Below are positions 17,073 through 26,539 of a stretch of DNA of 57,111 nt, in pieces. The stretch's first letter is position 1; every line of letters begins with the position of its first letter. Position numbers and translations under genes: made by a program. Under the pieces are notes generated by a model that was given only the letters and a program-made list of their open reading frames with translations, had not been told where the DNA came from and searched no databases. Origin of the DNA: Sphingobium abikonense NBRC 16140 (lineage in GTDB: Bacteria; Pseudomonadota; Alphaproteobacteria; Sphingomonadales; Sphingomonadaceae); contig NZ_BCYT01000021.1 in the NCBI RefSeq assembly GCF_001598335.1, forward strand, positions 1-57,111, written 5' to 3'.

Positions 17073-17396
17073 TCAGAATGGCAGCTTGAAGCCGGGGGGC
17101 AGCGGCAGGCCAGCCGTCATCTTGCCCATTTCGGTATTGCTGACTTCATCCGCCTTCTTGCGTGCGTCGTTGAAGGCCGCCGTGATCAGGTCTTCCAACA
17201 TCTGCTTTTCCGACGGCGCGAGCAGGCTGTCGTCGATCGAAACGCCTAAGATGCGCCCCTTAGCCGACGCGCGCACCTTGACCAGGCCGCCGCCAGCGGC
17301 GCCTTCCACTTCCAGCTTGTCCAGATTGTCCTGCGCGCGCTGCAATTCTTCCTGGACGCGGCTTGCCATGCCCAGAATTTCGTTCAGATCCTTCAT
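17073..17396 (-). CDS. YbaB/EbfC family nucleoid-associated protein
   Basis: 107 residues with the YbaB signature: an N-terminal helix (MASRVQEELQRAQDNLDKLE), the central beta-strand GGGLVKVRASAKGRILGV and the helix EDLITAAFNDARKKADEV. It forms a dimeric clamp that binds DNA without strong specificity. Its ATG overlaps the dnaX stop (ATGA), the conserved dnaX-ybaB coupling. Confidence 0.95.
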   Translation of the reverse strand: MKDLNEILGMASRVQEELQRAQDNLDKLEVEGAAGGGLVKVRASAKGRILGVSIDDSLLAPSEKQMLEDLITAAFNDARKKADEVSNTEMGKMTAGLPLPPGFKLPF

Positions 17397-19009
17397 GCTT
17401 CAGCACTCCATCGTTCGAGCCGTTCGTCCAGCTCGGCATCGGGGAAGGCGGCCATCGCCGCCTTGACCACCGGGGTTTCCAAAATCCGGGCGCGCGAATC
17501 CGCCGCCTGTCGCTGCTCCTGTTCCAGCAGGGTCGGCTCGGCCGGCCCGTCGCCCGCCGCCACCTGCCACACTGTTCCCGTTACCTCCCGCAAAGCCGGC
17601 AGCAGGCGCGGAAGGAAGTCTGCCGGCAGCTGCGGCGTCGGGCGATAGTCGAACTGCGGCGGCGCATAGCGGATGACGCCCACGCAATCATGCAGTTCCT
17701 GCGCCAACTGCCCCTTCCCGCGCTGCCAGAAAGCTTCGATCAGTTCGACGAAAGTGGCGGGCAGACGCGCGGATGTCGGCGCCGGTGAGGGACCGCCGGC
17801 GCCCTTAGCATCAACACCCGCTGCTGACGGTGCCCCGCCTTCGCGCAACAGCCGCGCAAGTTCGCCGGGATCGGGCATTGTAGCGGCATGCATGACCCGC
17901 AGCAGCGCCATCTCGCAGCTTTCGATCGGTAGGACTGCATTGGCGACCTCGTCATGCCCCTTGAGCAGCAGCTGCCACAGGCGATGGAGCGGGGCGAAGC
18001 CCAATTGCGCGGCCCAGTCCGCCAGCATTTCCCGCTCCTCGGCGGACTGGCCGGGGCTGGCAATGTCACGACCGGCCTTCATCAGCGTCACTGCATGCAC
18101 CAGTTCCATCAGCCCGCGCATCAGCGCCAGCGGCTCGACGCCCAGGGCATATTGCTCCCGCACGGCGGCGAGCAAATTGGCCGTTTCCCCTTCCAGCAGC
18201 AGCGCCAGCAGACGACGTACTGACCCGCGATCGGACAATCCCAGCATTTCGCGAACCTGCGCTGCGGTCACGAGCGAAGGCCCGTCGTCCATTTCCGCAT
18301 GCGCGATCGCCTGATCAAGGATGGACAATCCGTCACGCGCCGAGCCTTCGGCCGCCTGGGCGATCAGCGCCAAAGCCTCGGGTTCGGCAGCGACGCTTTC
18401 AGCCTCCACGACATGCGCGAAATGACCGGCCAGCAATTCGGCGGGAATGCGGCGCAGGTCGAAGCGCTGGCACCGGGAAAGGACCGTGACCGGCACCTTG
18501 TTCACTTCCGTGGTCGCGAACAGGAATTTCACATGCGCCGGCGGCTCCTCCAACGTCTTCAACAGCGCGTTGAAGGCGTTTTTGGACAGCATGTGCACTT
18601 CGTCGATGATGTAGATTTTGTAACGCGCCGACACGGCGGCGTAACGCACCGCTTCGATGATCTCGCGCACATCGTCGACGCCGGTATGGCTGGCCGCGTC
18701 CATTTCGACGACGTCGATATGGCGGCCTTCCGCGATCGCCTTGCACGGTTCACACTGGCCGCAGGGGTCGATCGTGGGACCGCCCTGTCCGTCCGGTCCG
18801 ACGCAGTTGAGCGCCTTGGCAATCAGGCGCGCAGTCGACGTCTTGCCAACCCCGCGAACACCGGTCATCAGGAACGCGTGCGCAAGCCGTCCGCGCCGGA
18901 TCGCATTGCCCAGCGTCTGGACCATCGCGTCCTGGCCGATCAGTTCGCTAAAGCTGCGCGGTCGATATTTGCGCGCCAGAACGCGGTAGGGCTGGAGTGA
19001 ATCGGACAT
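17393..19009 (-). CDS. dnaX: DNA polymerase III subunit gamma/tau
   Basis: 538 residues. The AAA+ clamp-loader ATPase has Walker A GVRGVGKTSTAR (about residues 50-61), a four-Cys zinc site around CVGPDGQGG and CGQCEPC, Walker B IYIIDEVHML and the SRC sensor SRCQRFDLRRI. Domain III and a C-terminal tau-like region follow, but it is shorter than E. coli tau. No A-AAA-AAG-type slippery site is visible near the end of domain III, so production of a separate gamma form by frameshifting is not indicated. It is preceded by the SRP RNA gene. Confidence 0.97.
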   Translation of the reverse strand: MSDSLQPYRVLARKYRPRSFSELIGQDAMVQTLGNAIRRGRLAHAFLMTGVRGVGKTSTARLIAKALNCVGPDGQGGPTIDPCGQCEPCKAIAEGRHIDVVEMDAASHTGVDDVREIIEAVRYAAVSARYKIYIIDEVHMLSKNAFNALLKTLEEPPAHVKFLFATTEVNKVPVTVLSRCQRFDLRRIPAELLAGHFAHVVEAESVAAEPEALALIAQAAEGSARDGLSILDQAIAHAEMDDGPSLVTAAQVREMLGLSDRGSVRRLLALLLEGETANLLAAVREQYALGVEPLALMRGLMELVHAVTLMKAGRDIASPGQSAEEREMLADWAAQLGFAPLHRLWQLLLKGHDEVANAVLPIESCEMALLRVMHAATMPDPGELARLLREGGAPSAAGVDAKGAGGPSPAPTSARLPATFVELIEAFWQRGKGQLAQELHDCVGVIRYAPPQFDYRPTPQLPADFLPRLLPALREVTGTVWQVAAGDGPAEPTLLEQEQRQAADSRARILETPVVKAAMAAFPDAELDERLERWSAEA

Positions 19010-19058
19010 GCCATGGTCCTACCCGTTCAGGCAGGGATTGTCGAAGCGAGATGCTGGA

Positions 19059-19151
19059 GGGTGGGAGCCGGGACGACCCGCGGCGGAATCACTGTGGCTG
19101 CTTCCGTCAGGACCTGACCAGGTTCGCGACGGCCTCGTCCGCCCGACTCCC
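19059..19151 (-). ncRNA. ffs: Signal recognition particle RNA (4.5S, small bacterial type)
   Basis: The minus strand contains the invariant SRP helix 8 sequence GGTCAGGTCC-TGAC-GGAAGCAGCC, where the tetraloop is TGAC and GGTCAGG/GGAAGCAG form the Ffh-binding internal loops. The ends GGGAGTCGGG and CCCGGCTCCC pair with one G-U. The length is about 93 nt. With Ffh this RNA targets membrane proteins to FtsY. A position beside dnaX is common in alphaproteobacteria. The exact ends are estimated from the pairing and the promoter. Confidence 0.93.
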
Positions 19152-19158
19152 GATCGCG

Positions 19159-19187
19159 CATATGACCGTTCGCCGATCGGATGGCAA
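19159..19187 (-). promoter_or_regulatory. Promoter of the SRP RNA gene
   Basis: Minus strand TTGCCA, 17 bp, CATATG. The predicted start, 7 nt downstream, falls at the inferred RNA 5' end near 19151. Confidence 0.6.
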
Positions 19188-19223
19188 GGCCTTAGCGGGG
19201 TCGAGCACCGCCTTTTCGATCGC

Positions 19224-19637
19224 TCAGCGCTTCTCGCCGCCTTCATCGAAGAAATGCTGGATCACGTCGCGCGCGAGCCGCACCGGCCGCAAGGTCGACG
19301 CATCGACGCAGCACCAGCTGGACCGAACCTCCGCCAGCACCTCTTCCCCGCGCCGGATGACCGTTTCGTAGAAAGCCCTCGCGCCCTGGACTTTCTCCAG
19401 AAGCACGGTGGCGATCACTTCATCATCAAGGAAGGTCGGCTTGCGGTACGTAATTTCGTGCTTAAGGGCGACCCACAGATGTTCTGCGACAGCCTCGGCA
19501 GGGGCAAGCGCGCGCCAATGATCCAGCACGGCATTCTGCACCCATTTCAGATAGCTGGCATTATTGACATGACCCATGAAATCAATGTCGTCCGGGTCGA
19601 TGCCGACGGGATAGCTGTGGGGAATCGCGTTACTCAC
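19224..19637 (-). CDS. Acyl-CoA thioesterase, 4HBT hot-dog fold
   Basis: 137 residues. The N-terminal motif DIDFMGHVNNASYLKWVQNA has the catalytic Asp/His-containing D-x-x-GHVNN pattern of YbgC/FadM-type thioesterases. These hydrolyse acyl-CoA or acyl-ACP thioesters, and the chain specificity is unknown. The start codon is GTG 19637. It stands between the SRP RNA gene and a short unknown gene, without an obvious operon. Confidence 0.9.
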   Translation of the reverse strand: MSNAIPHSYPVGIDPDDIDFMGHVNNASYLKWVQNAVLDHWRALAPAEAVAEHLWVALKHEITYRKPTFLDDEVIATVLLEKVQGARAFYETVIRRGEEVLAEVRSSWCCVDASTLRPVRLARDVIQHFFDEGGEKR

Positions 19638-19848
19638 AAGAATGTCAATACCATCTCCGCAGGGCGGCAGATAGGGGGCACTTCAGAAAAGAAATTCCGG
19701 AGCGTGTGGCATGCAAGCGACTCCTAGCCATGTGGATTACCTGGTTGCATTGTCCATGTCGCAACGCAGCAAAAATCGCGGAAATTGATTGACACGCCCA
19801 CCACAATAATCATGCTGTGCCGCATCCGTAACAATGACGGTGATCAGC

Positions 19849-20013
19849 ATGGCTATGAGCAAGGAAGTGGCAGCCCAAGTGGCGGCTCAGTTGACACAGG
19901 CATGGGCTATCCGATCCGGCGTAAAGAAGCCGGACCCGACAAAACCGATCGAAGATCAGGTAATTACCATCTACAACCGATTGTTTGTTGCAGTGCAGCA
20001 ATTGGACCGGTGA
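19849..20013 (+). CDS. Small conserved-looking protein, 54 aa
   Basis: ATG 19849 to TGA 20013 encodes 54 residues with balanced, protein-like composition: MAMSKEVAAQVAAQLTQAWA, then a basic/Pro-rich middle (GVKKPDPTKP) and an amphipathic C-terminal helix (VITIYNRLFVAVQQ). The GGTGA 5 nt upstream can serve as RBS. In-frame ATG 19834 would add five residues. A TTGACA lies at 19789-19794 but no good -10 was found. It has no hydrophobic segment and the function is unknown. Overlapping reading frames here have poorer composition. Confidence 0.6.
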   Translation: MAMSKEVAAQVAAQLTQAWAIRSGVKKPDPTKPIEDQVITIYNRLFVAVQQLDR

Positions 20014-20080
20014 TCAGCCCGTTCTGAAGGCGACATCTGATCGCGGCGTGCGTGCGACTCGTGATGGGAGATTAACGAGA

Positions 20081-20105
20081 AAAGGCCGGCGTACCCCCGG
20101 CCTTT
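20081..20105 (-). terminator. Terminator after the outer-membrane barrel gene
   Basis: AAAGGCCGG and CCGGCCTTT pair perfectly around CGTACCC. On the minus strand the stem ends in TTTTC. It lies 10 nt past the stop at 20116. Confidence 0.8.
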
Positions 20106-20115
20106 CCCCGAGTGA

Positions 20116-20769
20116 TCAGAACCGCCAGCCGACGCTTGCAACGACCTGATGACGATCCGTGTCGACATCGAAATCAGCGCTGGTCGCGCCATTCATATAG
20201 TCGATGTTCGCATCGGTGTAGTTGGAATAGCGATATTCCAGCTTGGCAAAGGTATTGGTGTTGATCGCGCGTTCGACGCCCGCGCCGATGCGCCAGCCGT
20301 CCAGCTTGAAGGAGCGATCGGTGGTTTCATTGGTGTTGCCCGCCAGCACATTCAGCTTGCTGTTGGTATAGCCACCTTTCACGTAAACCAGCGTCGCTGG
20401 GTTGGCGAGGATACCGGCACGCGCGCCGATATACAGGTCGCGGCCCTGGCTTACACGGCCGAAGCCGAACTGATCGGTCAGGTCATAACGGTCGCTCTTC
20501 GCGGTCGAATCCGTCCATTCGCCTTCCACGCCAACGACGGCGCTACCCAGGTTGACGTCATAGCCCGCGCCGATGCCGTAGAGCAGTCCGTCGATCGACT
20601 GGTCATCGCGGCCATTATTATTGTCGACATCGCTGCCGGCGCCGACATGGTCATAACCCAGGATCGCTTCCACACGCGGACCCGTGAAGGTCGGTCCGAC
20701 ATCCTGCGCCAATGCCGGGGTGGTGACGCCAACGCCTGCCAGAAGAGTTGCGACCATCAACTTGCGCAT
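20116..20769 (-). CDS. Outer-membrane beta-barrel protein (Omp25/porin-like)
   Basis: 217 residues from ATG 20769, with a signal peptide cleaved after about residue 21 (ALA-QD). The mature part shows alternating strands (GPRVEAILGYDHVG, YIGARAGI, GWRIGAGVERAI, AKLEYRYSNY) and ends in VGWRF, whose terminal Phe is the BAM recognition signal. It resembles the eight-stranded OmpA-like/Omp25 barrels common in sphingomonads, which lack the peptidoglycan-binding domain. The RBS GGAG lies upstream. Confidence 0.9.
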   Translation of the reverse strand: MRKLMVATLLAGVGVTTPALAQDVGPTFTGPRVEAILGYDHVGAGSDVDNNNGRDDQSIDGLLYGIGAGYDVNLGSAVVGVEGEWTDSTAKSDRYDLTDQFGFGRVSQGRDLYIGARAGILANPATLVYVKGGYTNSKLNVLAGNTNETTDRSFKLDGWRIGAGVERAINTNTFAKLEYRYSNYTDANIDYMNGATSADFDVDTDRHQVVASVGWRF

Positions 20770-20871
20770 AACAGATACTCCATTCGTCTTTCTTCTCCCC
20801 TGCTGGGGATGAGACGCAGAAGCCATGCGACCGGCAAGAGTTTCATGAACGGGAGATAAACGCCTGAATCT

Positions 20872-20887
20872 GTGGCATTATTGCCAC
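20872..20887. promoter_or_regulatory. Short palindrome upstream of the barrel gene
   Basis: GTGGCA-ttat-TGCCAC, perfect 6-bp arms, lies about 100 bp upstream of the barrel gene start and 60 bp past the sdaA stop. It is either an operator or part of the sdaA 3' end. No T-run is present. Confidence 0.3.
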
Positions 20888-20945
20888 GAAAATGCTTCAG
20901 CTTGACGCGGACATGTGCGTTTGCGACGGTAAGCTGTCGATCTGT

Positions 20946-22340
20946 TCAGCATTCGACGACGTTGACCGCCAGTCCGCCCAGCGACGTTTCCTTATAGCGG
21001 CTCGCCATATCCTCCCCGGTCTGGCGCATGGTTTCGATCACGGCGTCCAGGCTGACGATATGCCGCCCATCGCCCTGCAACGCCAGATAGGCCGCGTTGA
21101 TCGCCTTGACCGCGCCCATCGTATTGCGTTCGATGCAGGGGATCTGGACCAGGCCGCCAATAGGGTCGCAGGTCAGGCCTAGATTATGTTCCATGCCGAT
21201 TTCAGCGGCATTTTCGATCTGGCTGTTGGTGCCGCCCAATACTGCAGCCAAGCCGGCAGCCGCCATCGAACAGGCGACCCCTACCTCCCCCTGGCATCCC
21301 ATTTCAGCCGCAGAGATGGACGCGCGCTTTTTGTAGAGGAACCCGATCGCCGCGGCGGTGAGAAGGAAGCGCCGCTCCCCGTCGCGATCTGCGCCGGGGA
21401 CAAAGCGGCGATAATAATGCAGCACCGCCGGAATGACGCCGGCCGCACCGTTGGTAGGCGCGGTGACGACCCGGCCCCCTGCCGCATTTTCCTCGTTCAC
21501 CGCCAGAGCGAACAGGCTGACCCATTCGAAAATCTGCGCGGGACCAAGCGCGTCTTGCTGAAGGCGCAGCCGCTGGTGAATAGCGCGCGCCCGGCGACGC
21601 ACCTTGAGGCCGCCTGGAAGCAATCCCTCCTGCGAAAGACCACGCTCGATCGACTGCGACATGGCGTCAATGACCCGGTCCAGAAACGCCTCGGTTTCTT
21701 CCTGCGATCGCCAGGCGCCTTCGTTGCGCAGCACCAATGTGGCAATGGAAAACCCATGCGCCTCCCCCTGCTCCAGCAACTCCGCACCGGAGGAAAAGGG
21801 ATAAGGCTGAACGACATTATGGCCCAGCGCCACATCATCGCTGACCGGCACCGTTCCGGGTAGCACGGCCCCGCCCCCGATCGAATAATATTCCCTCACG
21901 AACGGAGCGTCTTCGTCCGCAAACCATGCGGAAAAGCGCATTCCGTTGCTGTGCGCTTCCAGGAATTCGCCCATGTGAAAGAGGAGGTCGCGCTCTGTGT
22001 CGAAGGGCACCCACTGATCCATCGCACTGCCCGCCTGGATGCGCCCATCGGCGCGAATAGCGGCCAATATGTCGGGTATCGCATCAGGATCGACGCTTTC
22101 CGGACTATGGCCCGACAAGCCCAGAAGCACGGCCGTATCCGTCGCATGCCCTCGCCCCGTCAGCGCGAGCGATCCGAACAATTCGCATTGGACGCGCTGC
22201 GGCATGGCGGGCAGTCCATCCATGAACTGCAAGGCCGCACGCATCGGCCCCACCGTATGCGAACTCGACGGTCCAATGCCGATGGTGAAAAGATCAGTGA
22301 CGCTGATGGCGGTGCCAGCATCGATACGACTGTTGGTCAC
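20946..22340 (-). CDS. sdaA: L-serine ammonia-lyase, iron-sulfur type
   Basis: About 464 residues, single-chain with both the N-terminal beta domain ([18 protein letters not shown]) and the C-terminal alpha domain. The alpha domain carries the Cys residues for the [4Fe-4S] cluster, in [21 protein letters not shown] and [10 protein letters not shown]. It deaminates L-serine to pyruvate. GTG 22340 has AAGGA 9 nt upstream and is preferred over TTG 22346, which overlaps the tamB stop and is only 3 nt from the same AAGGA. It lies at the end of the tamA-tamB transcription unit. The pairing looks incidental to function. Confidence 0.95.
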   Translation of the reverse strand: MTNSRIDAGTAISVTDLFTIGIGPSSSHTVGPMRAALQFMDGLPAMPQRVQCELFGSLALTGRGHATDTAVLLGLSGHSPESVDPDAIPDILAAIRADGRIQAGSAMDQWVPFDTERDLLFHMGEFLEAHSNGMRFSAWFADEDAPFVREYYSIGGGAVLPGTVPVSDDVALGHNVVQPYPFSSGAELLEQGEAHGFSIATLVLRNEGAWRSQEETEAFLDRVIDAMSQSIERGLSQEGLLPGGLKVRRRARAIHQRLRLQQDALGPAQIFEWVSLFALAVNEENAAGGRVVTAPTNGAAGVIPAVLHYYRRFVPGADRDGERRFLLTAAAIGFLYKKRASISAAEMGCQGEVGVACSMAAAGLAAVLGGTNSQIENAAEIGMEHNLGLTCDPIGGLVQIPCIERNTMGAVKAINAAYLALQGDGRHIVSLDAVIETMRQTGEDMASRYKETSLGGLAVNVVEC

Positions 22341-22342
22341 GA

Positions 22343-25300
22343 TCAATAATCCTTGGAAACACGGACGTTAGCGCTCTGCCGACCAAGCGTGGAGATGGCG
22401 CCGAGCAGCGAAAGCCAGCGCGTCACCTGATATTCGATGCGAGTGGCGGAATAGCCCTGCCCATCGGTGATGAGTTCGACATAGGTTTTACGGGTCAGAT
22501 ATTTGCCAGCGGCAATCGATGTCCCCTGCCCCTGCGTCGGATCGGCCGCAATGATCCGCAACCGGTCCAGCCCCGCCGCCTTGCGCACGGCGTTGATGGG
22601 ATCAAGCCCCCCTTCGCCCTGCAAGGACCCGACGGCCGACGCCAGTTGCAAGGCTTCAGGCGCGGACAAATTGGTGATCGACGTGCCGAACAGGACGCGG
22701 GAAAGCAGTTCGTCCTGCGGCAGCGCCGGCACGCTGTTGAAACTGATGTCGGGTTTCAATCCGGTGCCGCCGACATGGATTGTCGCGCTGAGATCGCTGA
22801 CGTCCGCTTCCGCATCGATGTCGAGCGTCGGATTGACCGGCGTCTTGCCGTCAAACTGAATACGGCCCTCGCGCAGATCGAAGCGGCGGCCGGCAAATTC
22901 ATATCCCCCGCGCACCAGTTCCGCCCGTCCCGCGATGGTCGGGTTGGTCACGGTTCCGCCGATCGTGAGGTCCGCGCGCCATTCGCTGTCCAGCCCCAGG
23001 CCCGTCACCATCAGGCGATTGCGCGCCCGCGCCCGCAGCGCCAAGGCCCAAGGAACGCTGGTGCGTGGCCGCTCAATCTCATCGCCGCGCCGGTTGATTT
23101 CCACGACGCGCAATTCGGGAATCTGCGCCACCGCCGCCGCACGCCCCATGGTGAAGCGGCTGCGGTTGAGGATCAGGTCGCCGCCGATCGCCCCGCCAGC
23201 GCCATTCGACTTGAGCGTCAGCGGCCCCGTGACCGTGGCGGCGATATCATCCCGGTCCAGCAAGGCGGCATTGTCCGCCTGAAGCGCTAGGTCCATGCCA
23301 ACACCGGCGATACCGTTGAACGTGAATCGTCCACTGCCCGTCACAGAGCCGCCATTTTGCGCGCTGGCGGCAAAGCTGTTGATGACCAGCTGCGCCCCGG
23401 AAAAGCGGCCCTGCGCCTTCACATTGCGCAGGCGCATGCCGGTTACGGCGCTATTGATGGTCGCGTTTTCCGTTGCGAGCTGGCCGCTGATCTGCGGATT
23501 GGCGAGCGTCCCGCGCATATCCGCCGACACGCTGACCGGCCCCCCAATATCGACAATTTCCACGCCCGTCAGCCGCCACAGCGTATCGGCCGTCCCCGCA
23601 TAGCGCAGTTGCGCAAAGAGCGGGGCGGCATTGAGGCGCGACACCAGGCCGCCTTCGCGTCCCAGCGGAGTGAGCAAGGCCTGACCGCGCCCGATGGTGC
23701 GCCCGTCTGCTACGAAGAGCATCCGGGTCGCCAGCCGGTCGGGCGTCAGCGCCGCATTGACACCGACATCGACAGGTTGCGAACTTAACGACAGGCCCGA
23801 CCGCGAAAGGCCCCGGATGCGCAATTCCGCCTTGCCAGTCGGCGGTCCGCCGCGCGGCTGCGCATAGCTGAGCGACCCCGTCGCCATGCCGCCAAGCCCC
23901 AGATTGTCATAAGCGATGTCGAGCAGTGACAGCGGCAGCGTCTGCATCCGCGCTTCGATCCCGATCGCCCCGGCGCCATATTCCCCCGCCAATTGCAACG
24001 ATCCGCCGGCATAGCTGATCGTCGCGGGCGACAGCCGCCAGCCTTCGGCCGTCCGCCTGAAAAGCGCCGCGCGGGTCAGGCCAATGGGGCGCTTGTCGAT
24101 CGTCCCCTTGGCGGACAGGCGGATGCTGTCCGGTTCGACCTGCGCTTCGCCTTGCAGATCGAACAAACGCCCCCGCTGGCCGGACAGGCTGCCGCTGACC
24201 TTGCCCCGGCCGTCCACCAGATTGGCGGTAAGCGCCAAGCGGCCTAGCAGCGCGCCGCCCACCCGCAGTCCCCGCGCCTGCGCCGTTGCCGTGACATTTG
24301 TTCCGGCAGGGTCAAGCAGGACAGTGGCGTCCAGCGTTCCGCGTCGCACTTCGATCGCGGTCGGTCCCGCAAAGCTCGCGCCATTGGCGGTCAGTTTGAC
24401 CTCCACCTGCTGGATGGCGTTGACGGGCCGGAAGCCGACATAGCCGGTAACCGGGCCGGTCACGCCCAATTGCCCCTCCAGCCCGCCAGGAAGGGGCCGG
24501 ATGTCACCGCTGGCATTGACGCCCGACACCGAAAGCTGCGCCACGCGAACGACCGCCTGGCCGCCCGGCGGCAGCAGGATGACGCCCCGCCCGTCAAACG
24601 GACCCAGCGTCGATCCGCCTTGCGCGGTGTAGCTGTAGCCTTCGCTGTCGGGAACCAGATGCGCCTTCACGTCCCGCAGGCCCAAGGCATCGAGCGGCCG
24701 CTCCAGAACAAGGTCGATCGTGGGGCGCTCGATCCGGCCGTCGAGGACGAGTTGCAGCGGGCCATAGCGATCATGCTCGCCGCTGCCTTCGAAATGGAAA
24801 CTGCCGTCGCGGCGCCTCATGCCGTTCGCCCGTAGAGTCAGCAGCGGCGATTGGAGGGTGAGGTCCTTGAACGCCAATTGGCCATCGGGCTGCAATTCCA
24901 GGCCGCTGCGCGCGACCGGCAATCCGCCGCCAAGGCTGCTGAGAAACCCGTTATCCAGCCGTCGCATCTGCGCCATCGCGCTGCCGCTGAGACCAAAGCC
25001 GCCATCCCGGCGCGGCGTCGCGCGCAGCTTGGACGTCAGGTCGACGATGCCCAGGCCGCGGATGAACAGGCTGCGAATCTGGCCATCCAGCCCAAAATCA
25101 TAGCGACCGCTCTTCAGGTCGAGCAGCATCACCAGCCTGCCCTGCAGCTTGTCCGACCGGACTTGCATGGGATTGCTGACAAGTTGCTGGCCCTTCAACT
25201 GAAGAACGCCGTCCAGCGCGAAATTGCGAGCGATGGTGCCGACCAGGTCGCCATGACCATCAAGCCTGCTCGCCCGCAGTTTGACAGGGATCAACAAGGG

Positions 25301-26539
25301 TCCACTGCCCGCCCCCCGTCCGCTGCCTTCGGCGCGAACATCGGCAATCACGGTCTTGTCGAATGTCAGCTGTTGCGCCGTCAGCAGATAGTCAAAGCCC
25401 AGCCTATCGAGCGGCCCGTCAAGCCGTATCTTGGCCTGAATGTCCCGCCCGCCCATCGTGCGGAGCAGCGCCTGCGGACGCGCCAGCGCCACTTCCACCA
25501 GCATATTGTCGAGCGCGTTGTTGCGCAGGTCGATCGCGCCATCTGCGCTGAGGTCAAGGGCTGCCGAGCGCAGCATCAGCTTGCCGTCGATGATGCGGTT
25601 TTCAAAGCGGCCGTCAGCGCGCACGGACAGGCGCGGATCGGCCAGGCGCTTGACAAGACTGCCGCCTGCGATTGCCCGTCCCTCGATCGTGCCGCGCGCC
25701 GAATAGGCGCCGCTGCGCGCCGCCAGAACCAGATCGGCCGCCGGCGCGCCGTCCAGCGTCGCGTCCAGCCGGCCATCCCATTGGCTCCAGCTGCCTTTGC
25801 CGCCGATGCGCAGATTGGCATCCTGCCGCAGCCCGGCCATCGTCGCCAGAAGCCCCTTGCTGGGGGCGTTGACCGTCACGTCGAGCTTGAACCGATCATC
25901 GTCGGGTCGGCTGTCCAGTGCTATGGTGAGGACGTCGCTGCCATCTATCGTGCGGGCGGACAGATCGATAATGGCGCGGCCACCGCGAATATCCGCATCG
26001 CCCGCCATTGTCGCTGTCTGCGCTCGCCCCGTGATGGCGGGCGCGATGGACAGGCGACCGACCGAAAATTGCATCAGTCGAATGTCGAAGCCCGGCAGGA
26101 TCGGCCCGCGCCGCTGCGTGGGATTAAGCTTGGGCAGTTTGCTGAGGGACGCCTGCGGAATGGACAAGCGGTCAATGTCCAAACGATTGGACAGCCAGGC
26201 GAAGGGCCACCAGTCCAGCTCGACGCGGGGCGCCCTGAAGAAAGGGCCGGTGGAATCAGACAAGATCAGGTCGCGCAACACCGCCTTGCGATAGATGCTG
26301 CCTTCGATCGCACCGACCTGGATGCGCAGCCCCGACGACGTTTGTATTGCGGCAATTCGGCTGGCCAGAAAGCGATGCCCGCCATCAGTATCAAGCCATG
26401 TCAGTGCGCCCGCCATGATCAGGAAGACGGCGGCGAGGACACCGGCCACCCAACGTTGCCAGCGACCATCCCAGGCGCGGCGCGGCGCGGCCTTGGCAGG
26501 CGGCGGGATGACGGGCCGCGGGGGCGTGTCCTCCACCAT
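22343..26539 (-). CDS. tamB: Translocation and assembly module subunit TamB
   Basis: 1398 residues. An N-terminal membrane anchor (about residues 30-48, [18 protein letters not shown]) is followed by a very long repetitive beta-rich region, as expected for a TamB/AsmA-type hydrophobic groove. The C-terminal DUF490 domain ends in [18 protein letters not shown] and SKDY. TamB spans the periplasm and works with TamA. It is implicated in outer-membrane protein assembly and in anterograde phospholipid transport. Its start overlaps the tamA stop (TGATG). Confidence 0.96.
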   Translation of the reverse strand: MVEDTPPRPVIPPPAKAAPRRAWDGRWQRWVAGVLAAVFLIMAGALTWLDTDGGHRFLASRIAAIQTSSGLRIQVGAIEGSIYRKAVLRDLILSDSTGPFFRAPRVELDWWPFAWLSNRLDIDRLSIPQASLSKLPKLNPTQRRGPILPGFDIRLMQFSVGRLSIAPAITGRAQTATMAGDADIRGGRAIIDLSARTIDGSDVLTIALDSRPDDDRFKLDVTVNAPSKGLLATMAGLRQDANLRIGGKGSWSQWDGRLDATLDGAPAADLVLAARSGAYSARGTIEGRAIAGGSLVKRLADPRLSVRADGRFENRIIDGKLMLRSAALDLSADGAIDLRNNALDNMLVEVALARPQALLRTMGGRDIQAKIRLDGPLDRLGFDYLLTAQQLTFDKTVIADVRAEGSGRGAGSGPLLIPVKLRASRLDGHGDLVGTIARNFALDGVLQLKGQQLVSNPMQVRSDKLQGRLVMLLDLKSGRYDFGLDGQIRSLFIRGLGIVDLTSKLRATPRRDGGFGLSGSAMAQMRRLDNGFLSSLGGGLPVARSGLELQPDGQLAFKDLTLQSPLLTLRANGMRRRDGSFHFEGSGEHDRYGPLQLVLDGRIERPTIDLVLERPLDALGLRDVKAHLVPDSEGYSYTAQGGSTLGPFDGRGVILLPPGGQAVVRVAQLSVSGVNASGDIRPLPGGLEGQLGVTGPVTGYVGFRPVNAIQQVEVKLTANGASFAGPTAIEVRRGTLDATVLLDPAGTNVTATAQARGLRVGGALLGRLALTANLVDGRGKVSGSLSGQRGRLFDLQGEAQVEPDSIRLSAKGTIDKRPIGLTRAALFRRTAEGWRLSPATISYAGGSLQLAGEYGAGAIGIEARMQTLPLSLLDIAYDNLGLGGMATGSLSYAQPRGGPPTGKAELRIRGLSRSGLSLSSQPVDVGVNAALTPDRLATRMLFVADGRTIGRGQALLTPLGREGGLVSRLNAAPLFAQLRYAGTADTLWRLTGVEIVDIGGPVSVSADMRGTLANPQISGQLATENATINSAVTGMRLRNVKAQGRFSGAQLVINSFAASAQNGGSVTGSGRFTFNGIAGVGMDLALQADNAALLDRDDIAATVTGPLTLKSNGAGGAIGGDLILNRSRFTMGRAAAVAQIPELRVVEINRRGDEIERPRTSVPWALALRARARNRLMVTGLGLDSEWRADLTIGGTVTNPTIAGRAELVRGGYEFAGRRFDLREGRIQFDGKTPVNPTLDIDAEADVSDLSATIHVGGTGLKPDISFNSVPALPQDELLSRVLFGTSITNLSAPEALQLASAVGSLQGEGGLDPINAVRKAAGLDRLRIIAADPTQGQGTSIAAGKYLTRKTYVELITDGQGYSATRIEYQVTRWLSLLGAISTLGRQSANVRVSKDY

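Noticed and set aside
17393..19009. A programmed frameshift in dnaX giving a short gamma subunit
   Set aside because: No A-AAA-AAG or other slippery heptamer plus stem-loop was seen near the expected site.
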